Source: an uncultured Collinsella sp.
Lineage (GTDB): Bacteria > Actinomycetota > Coriobacteriia > Coriobacteriales > Coriobacteriaceae
DNA length: 64,000 bases
Assembly (NCBI GenBank): GCA_900540905.1
Contig: UQHR01000001.1
Coordinates: 62,001-126,000 of the forward strand
Reading direction: 5' to 3'
The position numbers were made by a program, and so were the translations under genes. This document shows, piece after piece, positions 60,474 to 64,000 of the stretch. Position 1 is the stretch's first letter, and every line of letters starts with the position of its first letter. The notes beneath the pieces were generated by a model, which did no database searches, had not been told where the DNA came from, and saw only the letters and a program-made list of their open reading frames with translations.

Positions 60474-60911
60474 ATGGCTAAAAAACGCAATGGGCGCCAG
60501 GATGCCATTAGAGATATTGTGCGCAATAAGGATGTCCGCACGCAGCGCGTGCTGGTTGATGAGCTCCGTGCTATGGGCTTTGATTGCACGCAGGCGACTG
60601 TCTCTCGCGATATTGCCGACATGGGGCTGCGTAAGCTCCCTGAGGGCATCTATGTTCTGGCAGAGGACTTGCACCTGCAGCGTATGGTTTCCGAGCTCGT
60701 AACGGGCGTTCTGCGTACCGATAATCTGGTTATGATCAAGGCTCAGCCTGGCACGGCTTCCGGCATCGCCGCCGCCGTTGATGCGGCAGAGTTGCCCGAT
60801 GTGCTTGGCTCGCTTGCCGGCAACGATACGATTTTGGTTATTGCCCAGACGGCCGAGGACGGCGAGCGTCTCGAGGCGCTGATCAATAAGTTGAGCAATT
60901 CTCGCAAGTAG
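60474..60911 (+). CDS. argR: Arginine repressor ArgR
   Basis: 145 aa. Winged helix N-terminus (RQDAIRDIVRNKDVRTQRVLVDELRAMGFDCTQATVSRDIADMGLRKLPEG) and C-terminal hexamerisation/arginine-binding domain with GTASGIAAAVDAAELPDVLGSLAGNDTILVI. GAGAGAGGG precedes ATG 60474, chosen over the frame's earlier start at 60441. No arg biosynthesis gene is adjacent; the gene is monocistronic with its own terminator. Confidence 0.94.
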   Translation: MAKKRNGRQDAIRDIVRNKDVRTQRVLVDELRAMGFDCTQATVSRDIADMGLRKLPEGIYVLAEDLHLQRMVSELVTGVLRTDNLVMIKAQPGTASGIAAAVDAAELPDVLGSLAGNDTILVIAQTAEDGERLEALINKLSNSRK

Positions 60912-60961
60912 GTGTGCGGGTCGTGCGCTCGGCATTGTGTGCGCTGACATAGTGGCTTGTA

Positions 60962-60996
60962 AGGGGTATCGACGTTGGTCGGTACCTCTTTTTGTT
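60962..60996 (+). terminator. Terminator after argR
   Basis: AGGGGTATCGAC pairs, with two G-U pairs, to GTCGGTACCTCT, loop GTTG, then TTTTTGTTT. Confidence 0.82.
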
Positions 60997-61036
60997 TGCC
61001 GGTATAAAGACCGCCCACCAGGTCGCTTCAAACTAA

Positions 61037-61073
61037 AAGGCCCCGAGCAGTTCAATAAGCTGCTCGGGGCCTT
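61037..61073 (-). terminator. Terminator after the penicillin-binding protein gene
   Basis: A perfect 14-bp stem (61037-61050 AAGGCCCCGAGCAG; 61060-61073) with a nine-base loop. On the minus strand it is followed by TTTTAGTTT, fitting the gene at 61096. Confidence 0.85.
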
Positions 61074-61095
61074 GTTGGCTTTAGTCGCGTACTTC

Positions 61096-63294
61096 TTAGC
61101 CGACCGTATCGTCAGGCGTGGGCGAGGGGTCGGGAGTGGGCGTAGGCGTAGGCGTGCCGCCATCGCCGCCGGTCGAACCACCAGTGGAGCCGCCCGTCGA
61201 GCCACCGGTCGTACCGGTGCCGCCGGTGGTGTCGCCGCCCGTGGTCTCGGTGGTCGTGGTCGTCGTGGTAGTCGTTGTGGTGGTTTCCTCTTCCTCTTCC
61301 TCTTCGTCCTTGTCCTTGTCGTCGTTCTCCGACTTCTTGGTGTTGTTGGTGCCGTAGAACTTCCAGACGCTGTTGTTCTTGTAGGTGGGCGCCGTTCCGG
61401 TCGCAAACTCCTCGCGCTCGGTACCGGTCAGAACGGTGTTCATAAACCGCTTAAAGACAGGCAGGTTGGTGCTGTCGCCCAGCAGGTCCGTGCCGTACTT
61501 TTGGATGGGGATCTCGCCCGCGGAATAGCCGGTCCACAGGGCGCATGCCAGCTGCGGGGTATAGCCGCAGAACCACAGGTTGGTGGTGTTGTCGGTGGTG
61601 CCCGTCTTGCCGGCATAGGGCTGGTTGACACTCAGGGCGCCGGCAGCACCCGTACCGCTGCCCTTCATGACGCCGGACAGAACATCGGTGACCGCGGCGG
61701 CCTCGCCCTCGGTAAGCACCTGTGAGGGATTGTCGGTGTGCTGGTACAGCACCGAACCGGTACGAGAGTCAATCTCGGTGATGGCGATCGGCTGGCGATA
61801 GTAGCCGCCGTTGGCAAACGTCGCGTAGGCGGCGGCCATCTCGAGCGGCGAGATCGAGCCGGTGCCGAGGGTCATGACGGGAACGTCCTCGATGTTGTCC
61901 TTGGCGGGGTCGATGCCGAGCTTTTTGACGAGCGAGATGATCTTGCTGTTGCCGACGGCTTCCGCCACCTGGATGTAGCCGGTGTTGGAGGAGTATGCCG
62001 TCGCCTGCTTAAGCGTGATGTTGCCATAGCTCTGGTTGGCGTAGTTTTGTACCTCGGTTGTGGTGCCCTTGGCCTTGAGCGGCGAGTTGCAGTTGAGGGT
62101 GACGTTGGGGTTCATGCCGTTTTGGATGGCAGTTGCCAGCGTAAAGGCCTTAAAGGTGGAGCCGACGGGACGCTTGGCCGTGGCATGGTTTACGTGGTTC
62201 TCGTCGGCGTTGTAGTCGTAGCCGCCCACCATGCACTTGATGTAGCCGGTCTTGGGGTCGACGACGACCATGCCCATGTCCAGGCCGTCAAGCGAGAGCG
62301 TGTCGAGCTGCTCGCGGACGGCATTCTCTGCCACCTGCTGCATCGTGGGGTCGATGGTGGTCTTGACGGTCAGGCCGCCCTTAAAGAGCACGTCGGTCGA
62401 GAACTCCTGCTCCAGTAGCTGCTTGACGTAGGAGACAAAGTAGGGCTGCGAGTATACGTCGACGCCGCTGCCCGAGATTTCGGTCACGTTGAGGGTGATG
62501 GGCTCGGCCTGTGCGGCATCGTGCTCCTCCTGGGTGATGTGGCCCAGGCGCAGCATGTTGTCGAGAACCTTGTTGCGGCGAGACAGTGCCAGATCGGGGT
62601 TGACCGTGGGGTCGTACTGCGAAGGCGAGTTGGGAAGGCCGATGAGCAGCGCGGCCTCGCTGAGGGTGAGGTCGGCGGCGCTCTTGGACAGATAGGTCTC
62701 GGCTGCGGCCTCGATGCCGTAGGCGCCGTGGCCGTAATAGATGGTGTTGAGGTACATCATGAGGATCTCGTCTTTGGAGTACATGTCCTCCATCTTGATG
62801 GCGATGTAGGCCTCGCGCACCTTACGCTCAATGGTCGAGTCGAACTGCTCCTCCTGCAGGATGGTGTTGCGCACAAGCTGCTGGGTGATAGTCGAGGCGC
62901 CTTCGTGCCCGCCACCGAGGGTTGCCACCGCAGCACGCGCGATACCCCACAGGTCGATACCGCCGTGCTCGTAGAAGCGCTCGTCCTCGACGTCAACGGT
63001 GCCCTGCAGCACGTAGGGGGAGACCTCGTCCTTGGTGATAGACTTGCGGTTTTGCGTGTAGAAGCTCGCGATCTTGTTGCCGTTGCAGTCGACGATCTCG
63101 GTGGGCTCGCTCACCAGATACGCGTTGGCGTCGGTGTAGTCGGGCAGATCGGACAGCCAGCGGTTGACGTTGCCGACCATGCCGATGCCAAATGCCACGC
63201 CCGCAATCAGCAGAAAGCCCAAAAACGAGAGCAGGATTATGGGCAGAGCATGCGTCTTTGAACGGCTGCGTCCCTGTCGTTGGCGAGGACCCAT
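61096..63294 (-). CDS. Class A penicillin-binding protein (bifunctional transglycosylase/transpeptidase)
   Basis: 732 aa, anchored by one N-terminal helix (IILLSFLGFLLIAGVAFGIG). GT51 domain with VDVEDERFYEHGGID and ASTITQQLVRN; transpeptidase domain with the nucleophile Ser379 in GSTFKAF, SSNTG and KTGTTDN. The C-terminal ~75 residues are low complexity: an acidic run, about a dozen Thr, TGG repeats and a Pro/Thr tail, probably cell-wall spanning. GGAGGTCAATAT on the minus strand fixes ATG 63294 over the longer open frame to 63417. Builds peptidoglycan at the outer membrane face. Confidence 0.95.
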   Translation of the reverse strand: MGPRQRQGRSRSKTHALPIILLSFLGFLLIAGVAFGIGMVGNVNRWLSDLPDYTDANAYLVSEPTEIVDCNGNKIASFYTQNRKSITKDEVSPYVLQGTVDVEDERFYEHGGIDLWGIARAAVATLGGGHEGASTITQQLVRNTILQEEQFDSTIERKVREAYIAIKMEDMYSKDEILMMYLNTIYYGHGAYGIEAAAETYLSKSAADLTLSEAALLIGLPNSPSQYDPTVNPDLALSRRNKVLDNMLRLGHITQEEHDAAQAEPITLNVTEISGSGVDVYSQPYFVSYVKQLLEQEFSTDVLFKGGLTVKTTIDPTMQQVAENAVREQLDTLSLDGLDMGMVVVDPKTGYIKCMVGGYDYNADENHVNHATAKRPVGSTFKAFTLATAIQNGMNPNVTLNCNSPLKAKGTTTEVQNYANQSYGNITLKQATAYSSNTGYIQVAEAVGNSKIISLVKKLGIDPAKDNIEDVPVMTLGTGSISPLEMAAAYATFANGGYYRQPIAITEIDSRTGSVLYQHTDNPSQVLTEGEAAAVTDVLSGVMKGSGTGAAGALSVNQPYAGKTGTTDNTTNLWFCGYTPQLACALWTGYSAGEIPIQKYGTDLLGDSTNLPVFKRFMNTVLTGTEREEFATGTAPTYKNNSVWKFYGTNNTKKSENDDKDKDEEEEEEETTTTTTTTTTTTETTGGDTTGGTGTTGGSTGGSTGGSTGGDGGTPTPTPTPDPSPTPDDTVG

Positions 63295-63456
63295 ATATTG
63301 ACCTCCAGGTATGTCGTGCCGGACGGTGGATGTGCCGTCGGGGCAGGATGGACATAAGTTATTACACGATAAACCAAACGGGGCGCGCGAGGCCTCGTGT
63401 ATGCTGGAAGACGGCATTTTTCAGAGTGAATGCATACCTTGGTAAGGAGTTTGTCG

Positions 63457-64000
63457 ATGGCGATTCGGACGATGGGGCCGAGCGGACAATACGAGACTGG
63501 ATTGGATGCTGCCGGTGCGGCGCTGCCCGAGCTGCTGGCGCCGGCGGGCGGACTCGACCAGATGCTTGCGGCCATCGCCGCGGGTGCCGATGCCATCTAT
63601 GCGGGGTTGGGCGGCTTTAACGCCCGTGTGAGCGCCCATGGCTTTACGGATAACGAGTTTGCGCGCGGCTGCGCCGTGGCGCATGCCCATGGCGTGCGTG
63701 TGTACGTAACGCTCAACGTGTTCGTGTTTGACGATGAGTTGTCCGACGCGGTGGCGTTGGGAGCTCATGCACTGGAGCTGGGCGCCGATGCTCTGATTGT
63801 CGCCGATGCCGGGTTGGCCTGCGCGCTGCGCGCGGCGATTCCCGGGGTCGAGATTCACCTGTCCACGCAGGCGGGCGCTCATAGCGAGGGTGCCGTGCGG
63901 CTTGCCGCCGATGAGCTGGGGGTCGAGCGCGTGACGACGGCACGCGAGCTGACGGTCGACGAGATTGCGGCGCTATGTGCCACGGGCGTGCCCATCGAGG
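63457..64000 (+). CDS. Peptidase U32-family protein (3' end outside window)
   Basis: 181 codons are visible. The frame contains LPELLAPAGGLDQMLAAIAAGADAIYAGLGGFNAR, GVRVYVTLNVFVFDDEL and IHLSTQAGAHSEGAV, matching the N-terminal half of U32 proteins and similar to the protein at 20266-22758. AAGGAG seven bases before ATG 63457 decides the start. The RNA-hydroxylating TrhP/RlhA role is possible here too; the cysteine signature lies beyond the window. Confidence 0.9.
   Translation, partial: MAIRTMGPSGQYETGLDAAGAALPELLAPAGGLDQMLAAIAAGADAIYAGLGGFNARVSAHGFTDNEFARGCAVAHAHGVRVYVTLNVFVFDDELSDAVALGAHALELGADALIVADAGLACALRAAIPGVEIHLSTQAGAHSEGAVRLAADELGVERVTTARELTVDEIAALCATGVPIE

Overview
The window looks like the chromosome of a high-GC Gram-positive gut anaerobe of the Coriobacteriia, most likely Collinsella or a close relative. 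This rests on GC-rich codon use with strong GAGG/AAGGAG ribosome-binding sites, a fused AccD-AccA, a type II fatty-acid cluster ordered fabG-fabF-accB-fabZ-accC-accDA, an actinobacterial secY-adk-map-infA-rpmJ-rpsM-rpsK-rpsD-rpoA-rplQ-truA order, a type Z (zinc) S14, and a large anaerobic purine-degradation cluster. The genus is inferred from protein character, not from a 16S gene.

Layout. 1-5766: the end of a fatty-acid synthesis/acetyl-CoA carboxylase operon, followed by an orphan PTS EIIC (5807-7021), a Mn-type cation diffusion facilitator and a phosphoglycerate-mutase family protein. 9452-15240: first half of the ribosomal protein super-operon (rplC, D, W, B, rpsS, rplV, rpsC, rplP, rpmC, rpsQ, rplN, rplX), closed by a strong terminator. 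15241-48497: about 33 kb of unrelated genes sitting exactly between rplX and rplE, which are neighbours in most bacteria. 48498-59139: the rest of the super-operon, rplE through truA. 59301-64000: a glycosyltransferase, argR, a class A penicillin-binding protein (minus strand) and the start of a U32 peptidase-family gene.

The 33-kb block has three parts. 15.5-19.1 kb holds a Gfo/Idh/MocA oxidoreductase, a DeoR-type regulator and a fructose-type PTS IIBC. 19.6-22.8 kb holds a minus-strand pseudouridine synthase and a U32 protein. 23.1-48.2 kb holds a nearly complete set of the E. coli yge/ygf-type genes: RidA, NCS2 purine permease, SsnA, YgfK, a 4x[4Fe-4S] protein, a FAD-less xanthine dehydrogenase, YgeX, YgeY, YgeW, MocA, HyuA, YqeC, YqeB and an XdhC-like protein, with two YheO-type regulators. 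Together these can import purines or urate, hydroxylate or reduce them at a molybdenum (probably selenium-dependent) centre, open the rings, and take ureido and diaminopropionate intermediates on to ammonia, pyruvate and carbamoyl phosphate. A nuclease-tipped AAA ATPase and a DEDDh exonuclease (34.3-36.4 kb) split the block.

The most unusual feature is the density of hairpin DNA between genes. At least four families appear: a conserved ~58-nt core flanked by arms that are complementary to each other but differ between copies (9028-9192, 40238-40355); short hairpins with a shared TGGGGACAG loop and different stems (15310, 17423, 19555); a palindrome present on both sides of the yqeC-yqeB-xdhC trio (45412, 48204); and four palindromes with exact 80-bp periodicity (19227-19521). 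A perfect 25-bp inverted repeat abuts the ribosome-binding site of the AAA ATPase. Structured leaders before rplC and rplN, a duplicated 24-nt promoter-like element before rplC and rplB, and twin operators before ygeX are further candidates for undescribed regulation. No rRNA, tRNA, CRISPR array, transposase or prophage gene was seen.
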